Shown here piece after piece: positions 23,220 through 34,069 of a DNA stretch of 64,000 nt. The notes below the pieces were generated by a model that was not told the DNA's origin, made no database searches, and saw only the letters and a list, made by a program, of their open reading frames with translations. The position numbers and the translations under genes were made by a program. The stretch is from positions 4,652,501 to 4,716,500 of the forward strand of contig NC_059501.1 in the NCBI RefSeq assembly GCF_914767665.1, in the 5' to 3' direction. The stretch's first letter is position 1; the number at the start of each line of letters is the position of its first letter. The stretch comes from Harmonia axyridis (Eukaryota; Arthropoda; Insecta; Coleoptera; Coccinellidae).

Positions 23220-24497
23220 TTAGGCCAATTGAAAAGTCTCTGGCCTGATGCACAGATAGCGGTGCTAGTATTAAATCCATATGATTCTTATTTAGTACAA
23301 ATCTTCAAACGATGTATCAATTTGACAGCAGTCCGACCATTAGTTTGTTAGATATGGCGTTGTGAATGTAGCTACTTTTGTTATTTGAAAGAGATGGAAA
23401 ACAAACAATTTCGAGTGCTCTTAAAATATTGCTTTTTGAAGGGAAAAAATACAGTTGAAGCAAAATCTTGACTTGATGAAGAGTTTCCAGGGTCTGCACC
23501 GAGAAAATCAACCATCATTGATTGGTATGTAAGTATAAACGTGGTGAAATGAGCACCGAAGACGGCGAACGCAGTGGACGCCTAAAAGAGGCTGTCACGG
23601 ACGAAAAAATCAAAAAAGTTCACAATCAATTTTGAATGACCGTAAAGTGAAGTTGATCGAGATAGCAGACATTGTGAAGATATCATCTGAACGTGTACAT
23701 CTTATCATTCACAAATATTTGTACATGAGAACCTTGTGTGCAAGATGGGTGCCGCGGGAGATCACAATCGATCAAGAGCAACAAAGTGTTAATTATTCTG
23801 AGCAGTGTTTGAAGCTGTTAAGGTACAATAAACCTTTTGCGTCGATATGTGACAATGGATGAAACATGGCTCCATAATTTCATTTCGGAGTCCAATCGAC
23901 AGTCAGCTAAGTGGACTGCACACGATGAACCGAATCCAAACCGAGGAAAAACACAACAGTCAGCTGGCAAAGTTATGACATCAGTATTCTGGGATGCGCA
24001 ACCTATAAAATTCATTGGCTATCTCCAAAAGGACCAGACCATCAACAGCGATTATTATATAGCGTTATTGGATCGTTTAAAGAATGAAATCGTTAAAAAA
24101 GGCCCCATTTGAAGAAAAAAAGGTGCTGTTTCATCAAGGTAATGCATAATGATACAAATCAATGAAGACAATGGCAAAATTGCATGAATTGGGCTTCGAA
24201 TTGCTTCTGCATCCACCGTATTCGCTAGATCTAGCCCCCAGTGACTATTTTCTGTCTCAAACCTCAAAAGAATGCTCGCTGGAAAGAAATTGAGCGCCAA
24301 TGAAGAAGTAATCGTCGAAACTGAGGCCTATTTTGAAGTGAAAGACAAATCGTACTAGAAAAATGGTATCGAAAAGTTGGAAGATCGCTATAATCGCTGT
24401 ATTGCCCTCGAAGGCAACTATGTTGAATAATAAGATCGAATTTTGCCAACAAATTCTGTTTTTCTATGGTAGACCGGGGACTTTTCAATTGGCTTGT
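23220..24497 (+). mobile_element. DD34D mariner, family M, copy 2 (nearly full length, broken)
   Basis: 1278 bp with TA on both sides (23218-23219, 24498-24499); termini TTAGGCCAATTGAAAAGT and ACAAGCCAATTGAAAAGT. Transposase starts at 23396 (MENKQFRVLLKYCFLKGKNT) but has TGA for Trp at ~23470 and a frameshift at ~23540. Blocks NDRKVKLIEIADIVKISSER, then RYVTMDETWLHNFISESNRQ (first Asp) and DRLKNEIVKKGPI survive. The second Asp is Gly (FHQGNA), followed by stops; LHELGFELLLHPPYSLDLAP, SDYFL and CIALEGNYVE remain. Length fits a complete ~1.28-kb mariner. Confidence 0.92.
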
Positions 24498-24521
24498 TAT
24501 TTGTTAGAGTTGAATTTTTCC

Positions 24522-24527
24522 TTTATT
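24522..24527 (-). promoter_or_regulatory. AATAAA polyadenylation signal
   Basis: AATAAA on the minus strand, 72 nt beyond the stop codon of the putative gene at 24600-25150, as expected for a terminal exon. The mariner at 23220-24497 ends 24 bp further downstream. Confidence 0.4.
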
Positions 24528-24599
24528 CATTTTTCTTCTAAATTTTTTCTATTTCTTCATCAATTTGGGAATCTTTTTTTTTATATTTTTATAAATCGT

Positions 24600-25150
24600 T
24601 TAATTCTGCTCCCACAAACCACAAATCCTAGCAGCATCACTATGACCAAAATCAAAACAACCTGTATCACAACCAGTTGAATATTCAACAAAAGTGAGAA
24701 GATCCCAAAATCCACTTCCACCACGATTATTATGAAGACCCCCTGTCAGATAAAGACGATAATAGATAATACCATGTAAAGCCAGCACTAACAACCTGTG
24801 CTGGTATTAAATTTTTCCGCGTTATCATCGATCAAGCTGTCTATTAGTGTCTACGGACAACATCTTGTATATAATATTTCCACAGTAGCCTGCCACCCTT
24901 CAAACAACAATGAGGCACCAAAAAGGATCAGACAAATATCGTGTTTCTCAAGAAATGAATTCATCCGGAGGTCTGAACCCATGTTTGCTGCTTTGTCCGG
25001 ACATAACAATATAATGATACGTCGTTCTGGGTTTGAAGTGGATGACCATAATGGACGACTTGTCATTTTGGTGGATGGATCTTCGTTTGTATCAATTAGG
25101 CTGGGTTTCTTCGAAATGGGCTTTATTTGGGAATCCGGGATTTCTAGAGA
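24600..25150 (-). CDS. Putative host gene 3' end, two exons, unrecognised membrane protein
   Basis: Exon 24855 to ~25150 reads IPDSQIKPISKKPSLIDTNE, then LWSSTSNPERRIIILLCPDK and SFLEKHDICLILFGASLLFE. A 59-bp GT-AG intron (24854-24796) joins TGTCC|GTTG in frame to LLVLALHGIIYYRLYLTGGL, then NRGGSGFWDLLTFVEYSTGC and CGLWEQN with TAA at 24602-24600. Two hydrophobic segments (DICLILFGASLLF; LLVLALHGIIYY) suggest membrane helices, and the C-terminal part is Cys- and Gly-rich. An acceptor-like AATCTCTAG lies at the upstream edge and no in-frame ATG precedes it, so this would be an internal exon plus the last exon. A polyadenylation signal follows. An opposite-strand frame (24798-25154) is also open, so the call is tentative. 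Family unknown. Confidence 0.4.
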
Positions 25151-25337
25151 TTGAATGTAACACTTCACTCAATAAGTTCCGGGCCTAAACATTGAAATAG
25201 TTATTTATTATACAGGACAGTTCATGATACTACGTTCACCCATTATTTTCAATGTTTTTATAAAGATGTCGTCTGATCCTGCCGAATTTCTGTTTTTCGC
25301 TAAGGATATAGGTTTTTCCACTTCTTCGTATGTTATA

Positions 25338-26282
25338 AAGGGTGTTTTTTTAGAGCTATAGAACTTTAAATTGCAATAAAACAACGATGGATTATTCGAT
25401 TGACATGAATTTTATTTATCCGCAAGATAATCTTGTGGCATTACCTTTTAAATATGATTTCTGGCATATGACCGCCACGGCTAGCTCGGATGTAGTCCAA
25501 TCTGGACGTCCAATTTTCGATGACTTTTTCCAACATTTGTGGGCGTATATCGGCAATAACAATCTAACAATAATGTTGTCTTCCAAATGGTCAAGGGTTT
25601 GTGGCTTATCCGCATAGACCAATGACTTAACATAGCCCCACAGAAAGTAGTCTAGCGGTGTTAAATCACAAGATCTTGGAGGCCAATTCAGAGGTCCAAA
25701 ACGTGGAATTAGGCGGTCACCAAACGTGTCTTTCAATAAATCGATTGTGGCACGAGCTGTGTGACATGTTGCGCCGTCTTGTTGGAACCACAGCTCCTGA
25801 ACATCATGGTTGTTCAATTCAGGAATGAAAAAGTTAGTAATCATGGCTCTATACCGATCAACATTGACTGTAACGTTCTGGACATCATCGTTTTTGAAGA
25901 AGTACGGAACAATGATTCCACCAGCCCATAAAGCGCACCAAACAGTCAGTTTTTCTGGATGTAACGGTGTTTCGACATACACTTGAGGATTAGCTTCACT
26001 CCAAATGCGGCAGTTTTGTTTGTTGACGTAACCATTCAACCAGAAGTGCGCTTCATCGCTTAACAAAATAAAATGGACGTAGTGCGCAATACGTATTCCA
26101 CACAGAACCATTATTTTCGAAATAAAATTGCAATATTTGCTACCGTTGTTCAGGCGTGAGTCTATTCATGATGAATTGCCAAACCAAACTGAGAATAAAT
26201 CACTTGACAGCTGTTGAATCGGTCGCCATCTTGAACAGTAATGCCAACTTAAAGTTATATACCTCGAAAAAAAAACACCCGT
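25338..26282 (-). mobile_element. DD41D derivative, copy D (longest catalytic frame)
   Basis: 945 bp with TA at 25336-25337 and 26283-26284. The minus-strand frame from 26111 has 231 codons: 17 residues in the shifted frame (MVLCGIRIAHYVHFI), then SDEAHFWLNGYVNKQNC (first Asp), WFQQDGATCHTA (second Asp) and WPPRSCDLTPLDYFLWGYVK (third Asp). Counting between the last two gives 41 residues. A short insertion near 25560-25570 shifts the final ~50 codons. All three catalytic Asp survive, but the DNA-binding half is absent. Confidence 0.93.
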
Positions 26283-26664
26283 TATAACGTCCACTTCTCT
26301 CGTTCATTACTTGTAGCTGGTTACTGTCATTCTTATACAGTTCGGACACATCTGCTATCTCTCATCAAAAGTATGCTCCAGGAAAAAAAAAGATCTAATT
26401 AAGGAGTGATTATAGAGATTGAAACTTTTTCTGAAGCAAAGACGAATTCTTTTACAGAGATGAGGAGTACTGGGGGTAATTACCCCCCAAGATTTTCAAA
26501 ATATAAAACTGCAGAATTCTCACAAAGACGAAGAACGAAAGTGTTTACATAAAATGAACCAATAATAATTTTACTTTCCTTTGAAATCCACACTGGAGTA
26601 AAAATTCGAACCATTTTACGGTTTATGAGTTCATTATGGCTCTCACAATGAGTACTTTTATTGC

Positions 26665-26915
26665 AAATATATTGCATGCTTCAATTCACGTTACGCTACT
26701 CGAATTTTCAAAGACGCGGTAATTTGCCAATTCATCGTATGCCATTGGTCGGGATGCGGATGCGCGTATCTAGAGAAGGAAACAGAGAGAATTTTCTGAA
26801 AGATTTTCAATTATTATCGAGACTTCATAAAAGATACGTAACTTGTTTAAGAGTTCAGCCATCAATAGTTTAATTGGAGATTTAGAATTTAATTTATCGG
26901 CGAGAATTGTGTCGG
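26665..26915. repeat. Direct repeat unit 1 of a Gypsy-associated sequence
   Basis: Shares long blocks with 27575-27805: GACGCGGTAATTTG, TATGCCATTGGTCGGGATGC, GGATGCGCATATCTAGAGAA (with changes), GATACGTAACTTGTTT and CGGCGAGAATTGTGTCGG. It overlaps the 3' end of the integrase frame at 26870-27300, so the repeated unit is probably the 3' region of a Gypsy-type element. Confidence 0.7.
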
Positions 26916-27300
26916 AAGTAAAGGTTAAAGGCAATTCATCATTGTCATCAGTTTTGTCTGAGTCGGTAATGACATCATCATGGGTCAGATCTAGTTTTAT
27001 GTGTTTGACATGGAAATTGCCAAGGTCAGTACCGTTCAAGTCTCTCAAATTATAAACCAACGGTGAAATAACTTTGTCCATTATACAGGGGATGTATTTC
27101 GGTGCTAACTTGGCCGAAAATTTATTTGAAGCGTCTGACAGAACGAAGTTCTTTCTCCAAACTCTATCTCCTACCTTCAAACGAAGATCGCGCTTCCTCA
27201 AGTTATAAAGATGGGCATTTTTCTGATACCTATATACTTTAAAGAGCTTATATTTTGTACTGTTTTACAAAGCTCTGGGAGATTGTCAGCTTGGAAGGAA
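26870..27300 (-). pseudogene. Gypsy-type LTR retrotransposon integrase C-terminal fragment
   Basis: Minus-strand frame: LRKRDLRLKVGDRVWRKNF, SNKFSAKLAPKYIPCIMDKV, PLVYNLRDLNGTDLGNFHVK, ending HIKLDLTHDD and an acidic tail. The VGDRVWxxNF and FSAKLAPKY...PLVYNLRDL strings are characteristic of the GPY/F-like C-terminal domain of Gypsy integrases in insects. Catalytic core, RT and both LTRs were not recognised nearby. Upstream minus-strand sequence (~27300-27400) is frameshifted. Confidence 0.75.
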
Positions 27301-27574
27301 GAATCTATAACTTTATTTCCTATTTCTATATTAGTTGCATTCGATAGGTTTTGGTTAAGACATTGTACGTTTGCGGAATTTTTCCTTGTAATAAACCACA
27401 CTAATTATTACTATTATCATTCGCTCCAATTGACAAGTCGGAGTATGTTTTTTTTCGACGTGCTGTGCTTGATCTGATGCCATCGAGTTTTTTGTTTTTG
27501 GCCAGAGATATTCATAAATAAAGAAAAAAAATCTTTTTTTTTTCTTTTTCCTGGTGAGAGGTGTGTGCTACGAT

Positions 27575-27805
27575 TTTGCACGCTTCAATTCATGAATTCA
27601 TGACGCGGTAATTTGTCCATTCAACATATGCCATTGGTCGGGATGCGGATGCGCATATCTAGAGAAAGAGAGAGAGAGAATTATCTGAAAGATTTTTAAT
27701 AATTATCGAGACTTCAGGAAAGATACGTAACTTGTTTTAGATTCCAGCCATTACTAGTTATATTTGATATTTAGAATTTAATTCATCGGCGAGAATTGTG
27801 TCGGG
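27575..27805. repeat. Direct repeat unit 2 of the Gypsy-associated sequence
   Basis: A diverged second copy of 26665-26915 about 900 bp away, in the same orientation, with an expanded GAGA run (27662-27679). It ends where similarity to the integrase frame would begin (GTGTCGGGA), so only the terminal part of a second element copy is present. Confidence 0.7.
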
Positions 27806-27809
27806 ATTC

Positions 27810-28480
27810 TCATGTGTTTACATGAATATTTGAATTCAACAAGTTATAATCTCACAGGACGAATTGATTAATTTTTGAAACATTAGTTTTTTTTTGAGTC
27901 ATTCATCTTGTAGAAACGTATTTCAGGTTTGGTAGAATTCTTTTTGTGGCCAAACCATCCCTAGAAATCAGTCTTAAAGTTTCATGGGCAATTGTAACGT
28001 TACAATGTAGGTATGCCAATAAATCCCATATAGGCACAAACTAATATCAGGTTCCAATGGTATCCAAGTTTTACGAAATTTTAAATAACAATTGGAATGG
28101 AAATAGAATCTCCGAAAAAACCTTTTCATAAAATCTGGCTTTGTTTTTTAACAAGTAACTATAGCAACATTCTATTCGAGAATTCACACCGCCATTTCCC
28201 ATTATCCACGCCATTGATTCAAAAACAACATTATACATTTAGTTTTCACCCTTTTGAAAAGCGTAATACATATTATTTATTTGACAGGGAAGGGATCAAT
28301 GCGCCCTTGGCTACATGCCCTTCAACGTACTGTCGTTACAGAACAGCTTAGAGGTTCCATGCAGCTCCAATTTCGTAATAATTAAAGTATAAATTGTGAG
28401 TGTAACACAGGCAGGGGAATAAAAGTTGTATCGAATTCCGAATAAGAAATGAGGGACAATAGTTGCTACGTTCAGAATCA
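27810..28480. other. No gene recognised
   Basis: An 84-codon plus-strand frame (28097-28351) has no recognisable motif. Otherwise AT-rich. Confidence 0.4.
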
Positions 28481-28539
28481 AGCTAGTGAGATTGAAGTGT
28501 GGATATCGTTAAAAATGGATTTTATATAGCATGTAGACA

Positions 28540-30409
28540 TATATATTTTTTTTCGTAAAACATAGATAGTAGAGCAAGAAGTAAAGGATTTGAATTTGGA
28601 GAAAAAAACGAAGGGTTTACAATTTTTATTAGTAAATTTGTTAATAATGTGTTTGTCAACCGCGATTATCTTTACACTCCCCAACACGTCTCGGCATTGA
28701 TGCAATGAGATGGTCTATTTCTTCTTCAGTGATACTATCCCAAGCTTCATGTCTCAGAGCCGCCAAAGTCCGTGTGGGCTAGAGTAAATTTTCAAGCCTT
28801 TTACCCATGATGACCCAAACATGCTCTATGGTCGAAAGATCGAGGGATCTGGGCAGCCATGGCAAAAGATTCACATTCACGTGTTTAAACTCCAAAAGCG
28901 AGCTGTACGCATAATAGCAGGTGTTCAAAGATATACTCCATGTAGGAACATATTTATTGAGTATAGATTGCTTACAGTACCCTGTATTTATATTTTGGAA
29001 ACTCTTGTATTTGTTAAATCTAATTTGGATAAATTTCAGAGGAATAGCGATTATCATAAGTATTACACACGGCATTGTGAGAAATTTTGTATACCTAGGC
29101 ATAGTCTCAGTATTTGTGAACAGAATCCAGCTTACTTCGGTATATTACTATACAATAAGCTACCAAACTCCATTGGAGAACTGAAAAATATTTCTGCATT
29201 CAAAAAAAGCGTGAGAAATATGTTACTCGATAAATGTTATTATCATGTTAATGACTTCTTAAATGATAGTGAATTTAATTAATTGTGTACCACCTATGAT
29301 ATAATTGTTCAATGACTTGTCCTATATTGAATGTTCTCAATCTAAAGGATTAATAAAGATTACTTACTTACTTACTTACTTACTATGGGTCGCTTCGAAA
29401 AAGTTTAAACTAACTCTGGCAACATGAGGTAGGGCATTATCTTGCTGAAATATTGGATTCTCGAACCGGTTAAGGTATGGAAGAACATATGGTTCCATTA
29501 TTTCTTGAAGGTAACGCAGTGCTGTCATGTTATCTCCAATTAAGACTAAAGGTGACCTACTTGCATGTGTAATAGCACCCCATACCAAAAACGCCTACTG
29601 TCCGGTGTACATGACTCTCAACATCAAACTGAGTTTCACGTCTTTCTCCCCGACGTCGTCTAACCCTTCTTTGGCCATCATGTGCGCCCAAGGAGAATCG
29701 AGATTCATCAGATAAGACGACCTGATACCATTCCACATTCCAATGTTGACGTTGTCTGTACCACTGTAATCGTTGCCGACGATGCTCAACCGTCAGAGGT
29801 AACACAAGATGGGGTCTATAATGCTGCAGTCCAAAAGACCTTATCCGGAGGTAAACCTTTCGGACAGTTACAGAATGGCCTTGTTCTCCTAACCGCTCAT
29901 CAGCCAAAGATCGAGTTGTCGCAAATTGGTCTCTGATGGCCATGATTCTTAGATGTAGATCTTGAACTTCATTTGTGTCCCTTCGACGTCCGGTGCCTAT
30001 ACTCTTCTTCGATTTTAGGTATTATCAAACCACACTTGACAACATCTCATAACAGTAGTTGGATTTCTGTTCGTACGATAAGCGATTTCTCGAAATGACA
30101 ACCTCACCTCCCGTAGACCAATAATTAGACCTCTATCAAATTCATTTAGCTGGTGATAAATTCCGCATTTTAACAACAACTAAACATCGACTTTGGATCT
30201 CCTCGAACAGCTGGTTTGTTGTAAAATTTGAAAACCTTGCAAAAAAGGACTACAATATTTAAGTAACAAAAATTGTTTACATGAAAAAATCTTCACGATT
30301 TTTTTCTCCAAATTTATTCATTTACTCCTTGCTATACTATCTATGTTTCACCGAAAAAAATTTAAAATTCAAAATAGCTCCTTCTGTGTGTTGCAGTTTC
30401 TTTGTCAGT
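28540..30409 (-). mobile_element. Tc1-like DD34E element, copy 3, split by a LINE fragment
   Basis: Right end TTGCAGTTTCTTTGTCAGT with TA at 30410-30411; left end decayed. Minus-strand blocks include RRLRIMAIRDQFATTRSLAD, HYRPHLVLPLTVEHRRQRL, QHWNVEWYQVVLSDESRF (first Asp, ~29700), MVWGAITHASRSPLVLI, RFENPIFQQDNALPHVARVS (second Asp) and, beyond the LINE, LPWLPRSLDLSTIEHVWVIM with the Glu of the DD34E triad. Frameshifts separate them. It is the only Tc1 copy here that keeps the first-Asp block. Confidence 0.85.
28889..29384 (+). mobile_element. LINE 3' fragment inserted in Tc1 copy 3
   Basis: Plus-strand frame to 29282: FKLQKRAVRIIAGVQRYTPC, VFVKSNLDKFQRNSDYHKYY, RHSLSICEQNPAYFGILLYN and KLPNSIGELKNISAFKKSV, the C-terminal tail of an insect non-LTR ORF2. 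After the stop a short UTR ends in a (TTAC)5-6 tail at ~29361-29383. Tc1 sequence resumes at GGGTCGCTTCGAAAAAG. No clear target duplication was seen. Confidence 0.85.
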
Positions 30410-30419
30410 TAGTATATAT

Positions 30420-30590
30420 ATCCATCCCAGGAAATTTACTTGTCAAGTATTCAAATTGCTTCATAAGCCCCAACTTGATATGCAAAGCCGTATAAATAAT
30501 TTTTTTCTCGTGAACAATGGTAGATTACCGATTACGTTTTGTTTTCCTTGAATCATGCCAATTTCTGTTAGAGAGTTAATATTCAGTGAG
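30420..30590. other. Short unassigned spacer
   Basis: No motif recognised between Tc1 copy 3 and DD41D copy E. Confidence 0.4.
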
Positions 30591-30594
30591 TCCC

Positions 30595-31158
30595 CGATTG
30601 TGGCACGAGCTGTGTGACATGTTGCGCCGTCTTGTTGTAACCACAGCTCCTGGACATCATGGTTGTTCAATTCAGGAATGAAAAATTTAGTAATCATGGC
30701 TCTATACCGATCACTATTGACCGTAACGTTCTGGCCATCATCGTTTTTGAAGAAGTACGGACCAATGATTCCACCAGCCCATAAAGCGCACCAAACAGTC
30801 AGTTTTTCTGGATGTAACGGTGTTACATCCATACATTTCGACACATATCGACATACACTTGAGGATTAGCTTCACTCCAAATGCGGCAGTTTTGTTTGTT
30901 GACGTAGCCATTCAACCAGAAGTGCGCTTCATCGCTAAACAAAATAAAATGGACGTAGTGCGCGATACGTTTTCCGCACAGAATCATTATTTTCGAAATA
31001 AAATTGCACTATTTGCAAGCGTTGTTTAGGCGTGAGTTTATTCATGATGAATTGCCAAACCAAACTGAGAATAAATCACTTGACAGCTGTTAAATCTATT
31101 GCCATCTTGAACAGTAATGCCAACTTAAAGTTATATACCTCGAAAAAAAAACACCCGT
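30595..31158 (-). mobile_element. DD41D derivative, copy E (catalytic end truncated)
   Basis: The left terminal repeat end is intact, with TA at 31159-31160. Similarity stops abruptly at 30595 within the ARATID codons just after QQDGATCHTA, so the third Asp and the other terminal repeat are missing. A short local insertion near 30825-30850 interrupts VETPLHPEK. Confidence 0.9.
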
Positions 31159-31164
31159 TATATA

Positions 31165-32118
31165 CAAAGGTGCAATAGGAGCATGAATGAAAAAGCGTCC
31201 AGAAAGCTCCTGACTTCCCGACAGTTTTTATATTGATATTACATATATGTATATGATTTTTTCCTAAGTGTAGAAATATTGAAATATTTCGCTATAAAAG
31301 AGGATATAATATAGCATTGTGTCAAATCTTTCGTCCTCTTTAATTTTTGCCAACGTCCATCAAAATCTCTAAAAGTGCCCGGAAACTGAGTCAACGCAAA
31401 GATGAATAGAAAGTGTAACATATGCGAAAGGCGGGTATATAACAGCTTCAGCTTCAAGTCAACGAGAAACGGGGGTCGTTAGAGAAATGATTATGTCAGT
31501 GACACCCTTCTCCATGCTCCCTTCTTCGTATATACCCTCGGCCAATCGTCCCACAGGGTGGTTCTATTGACTTCGCAACTGGGGCGCCCCAGGGTGCATT
31601 CTTTGTGCCGTCGCATGCTGATATCTCGATATTCCATTTAGTGTGTAATCACAACCCCTAGTGTGGGGTGGAGGGTTGCGCGTCAACGATGGCGTGAATA
31701 GGAAATAGGGGTATGTTTCCTTATGTTCTGAATGCGGGGTTGAAAAGATGGCCATGGTTGGAAATCAATAGACGCCTCGTTAAAATACGACGCCCGTCCG
31801 TTCTGCCGCCATTCTGGGCGAACCGGCTTGTTGGGGATGACGTAACGGTAACATAATGAGTTTTACAGGGTGTCCCATGTTCAGATGTTAGAATAATTCG
31901 TATTTATTGAGAGAGATTGAAATGAATATTATTTTTTCACTGAAAACAAGTTTGTTCATGGTAGTAAAGAATGACAATTATTGACTTAAGAAATTGATAC
32001 AATGTACCTACCTACTTTTTCATTTCATTCATTAACATAGGTATACCCGTATTCAGAATTCATTGATATTATGAATCAATATCACGATTCTAAAATTGAT
32101 GTTGATTCTTTCTATAGA
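31165..32118. other. Intergenic with GC-rich island 31490-31860
   Basis: The island contains GATGGCCATGG (~31749) and TGCCGCCATTCTGG (~31803), both with GCCAT cores, and reads open on the minus strand only by composition. An ACAGGGTGTCCC motif at 31865 marks another short repeat relic. No gene recognised. Confidence 0.35.
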
Positions 32119-34065
32119 ATAGTAGTCGAAATAAATAGATCGAAGATGTCATACAATAAGTTAGGTATTTGTAAACATAACGCCATCGGATTATTAGTTA
32201 ATTTGTGTCTGCATCATAAAGTTATTCTCGATTAAACACATCAGCTTACGAGACAAATTCTAGTCATTTGCGGGAGGTTTTAATTTTCTGTTTTGATATG
32301 ACGAAAACGGCAGAGGCTCATCGAATGCTCTCAAATACCTATAATGAGGCCGCTAGTAGTGGAACAACTTGCCGAGAGTGGTTTCAACGCGGTTTCAAGA
32401 CCAGCATCGCGGAAGCAGAGATAGGTTTCCGGATATGCAAAATTGGAGGCATTACTTGATCAAGACTCGTGTCAAACGCAACAAGAATTGGCAGGATCAT
32501 TGGGAGTTTCACAAAAAAACCATTTCAAATCGCCCGAAAGTAATGAGAATGATTCAGAAACAAGGAAATTGGGTGCCGTACGAGTTGAAACCGAGAGATG
32601 TTGAACGGCGTTTGTTAGCTTGTGAACAGCTTGCTTGCATGGCAAAGACGGCCGTGATTTCTGCATCGCATTGTAACTGAAAACAAAAATGGGTTCATTA
32701 CGATAATCCCAAGCGCAGAAAATTATGGGGATATCCCGAGTATATGCTTCCACGTCAACAACCAAACCGAATATTACCGATTCCAAGGTTATGCTCAGTA
32801 TTTAGTGGAACCAGCTCGGCGTAGAGTATAATGAGTTTTTAAAACCGACAGAAACGATCACAGGGGATCGTTATAGAACGCAATTAATATGTTTGAGCCG
32901 AGCATTGAAAGACAAACGGCCGAAATACAACGAGAGGCATGATAAAGTGATTTTGCAGAATGACAATGCTCGACCCCATATTGAGAAAGAGGTCAATACA
33001 TATTTGGAAACCTTGAAATGGGAAATCCTACCCCACCTGCCGTATTCTCTAGACGTTGCTTCCTCGGACTATCACCTGTTTCGATCAATGGAACACTCTT
33101 CCGGTCTTATAAAGATGTAAAAAATTGGATCGATTCGTGGATCGCTTCAAAAGATGTCCAGTTTTTTCAACGCAGGTTTCGTACGCTGCCCGAAAGATGG
33201 GAGAAAGTAGTGGTTCTCGATGGACAATACTTTGAATAATAAATAAGTAACTAAAGGTTGTTTTTTTTCGAGGTATATAACTTTAAGTTGGCATTACTGT
33301 TCAAGATGACAACCGATTTAACAGCTGTCAGTTTGGTTTGGCAATTCATCATGAATAGACTCACGCCTGAACAACGCTTACAAATAGTGCAATTTTATTT
33401 CGAAAATAATGGTTCTGTGCGGAATACGTATCGCGCACTACGTCCATTTTAATTTTTTTAGCAATGAAGCGCACTTCTGGTTGAATGGCTACGTCAACAA
33501 ACAAAACTGCTGCATTTGGAGTGAAGCTAATCCTCAAGTGTATGTCGAAACACCGTTACATCCAGAAAAACTGACTGTTTGGTGCGCTTTATGGGCTGGT
33601 GGAATCATTGGTCCGTACTTCTTCAAAAACGATGATGGCCAGAACGTTACAGTCAATGGTGACCGCCTAATTTCACGTTTTGGACCTGTGAATTGGCCTC
33701 CAAGATCTTGTGATTTAACACCGTTAGACTACTTTCTGTGGGGCTATGTAAAGTCATTGGTCTATGCGGATAAGCCACAAACCCTTGACCTTTTGGAAGA
33801 CAACATTCGCCGTGTTATTGCCGATATACGGCCACAAATATTGGAAAAAGTCATCGAAAATTGGACGTCCAGATTGGACTACATCCGAGCCAGCCGTGGC
33901 GGTCATATGTCAGAAATCATATTTTAAATGTAATGCCACAAGATTATCTTACGGATAAATAAAATTTATGTCAATCGATTAATCCATCGTTGTTTTATTG
34001 CAATTTAAAGTTCTATAGCTCTAAAAAAACACCCTTTAGTAACGGCGGAAGCAAAGTTGTTCGAC
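32119..34065 (+). mobile_element. Mos1-like mariner copy 2, split by DD41D copy F
   Basis: Left end truncated within the leader; right end GCAAAGTTGTTCGAC with TA at 34066-34067. Leader and HTH fragments (32260-32460) match copy 1 with a ~20-bp deletion and frameshift. Later blocks: GNWVPYELKPRDVERRL, RPKYNERHDKVILQNDNARP (second Asp), LPHLPYSLDVASSDYHLFRS (third Asp; 34 residues between them) and RTLPERWEKVVVLDGQYFE ending at 33239. Copy F is inserted at a TA in the 3' UTR (33252-33253). Several stops make it inactive. Confidence 0.88.
33254..34036 (+). mobile_element. DD41D derivative, copy F (second-Asp block deleted)
   Basis: 783 bp, TA at 33252-33253 and 34037-34038. Frame 33409-33927: the first catalytic block is mutated (SNEAHFW, Asp to Asn). 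Then VNGDRLISRFGP shows a ~155-bp internal deletion that joins VNGDR to DRLISRF at a shared GGTGAYCG, removing the second Asp. The third Asp (LTPLDYFLWGYVK) remains. Confidence 0.93.
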
Positions 34066-34069
34066 TATG

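Noticed and set aside
24798..25154. 118-codon plus-strand frame as the real gene instead of the minus-strand call
   Set aside because: It lacks nearby splice or polyadenylation support and its sequence looks like the antisense of a hydrophobic protein; it remains the main alternative.
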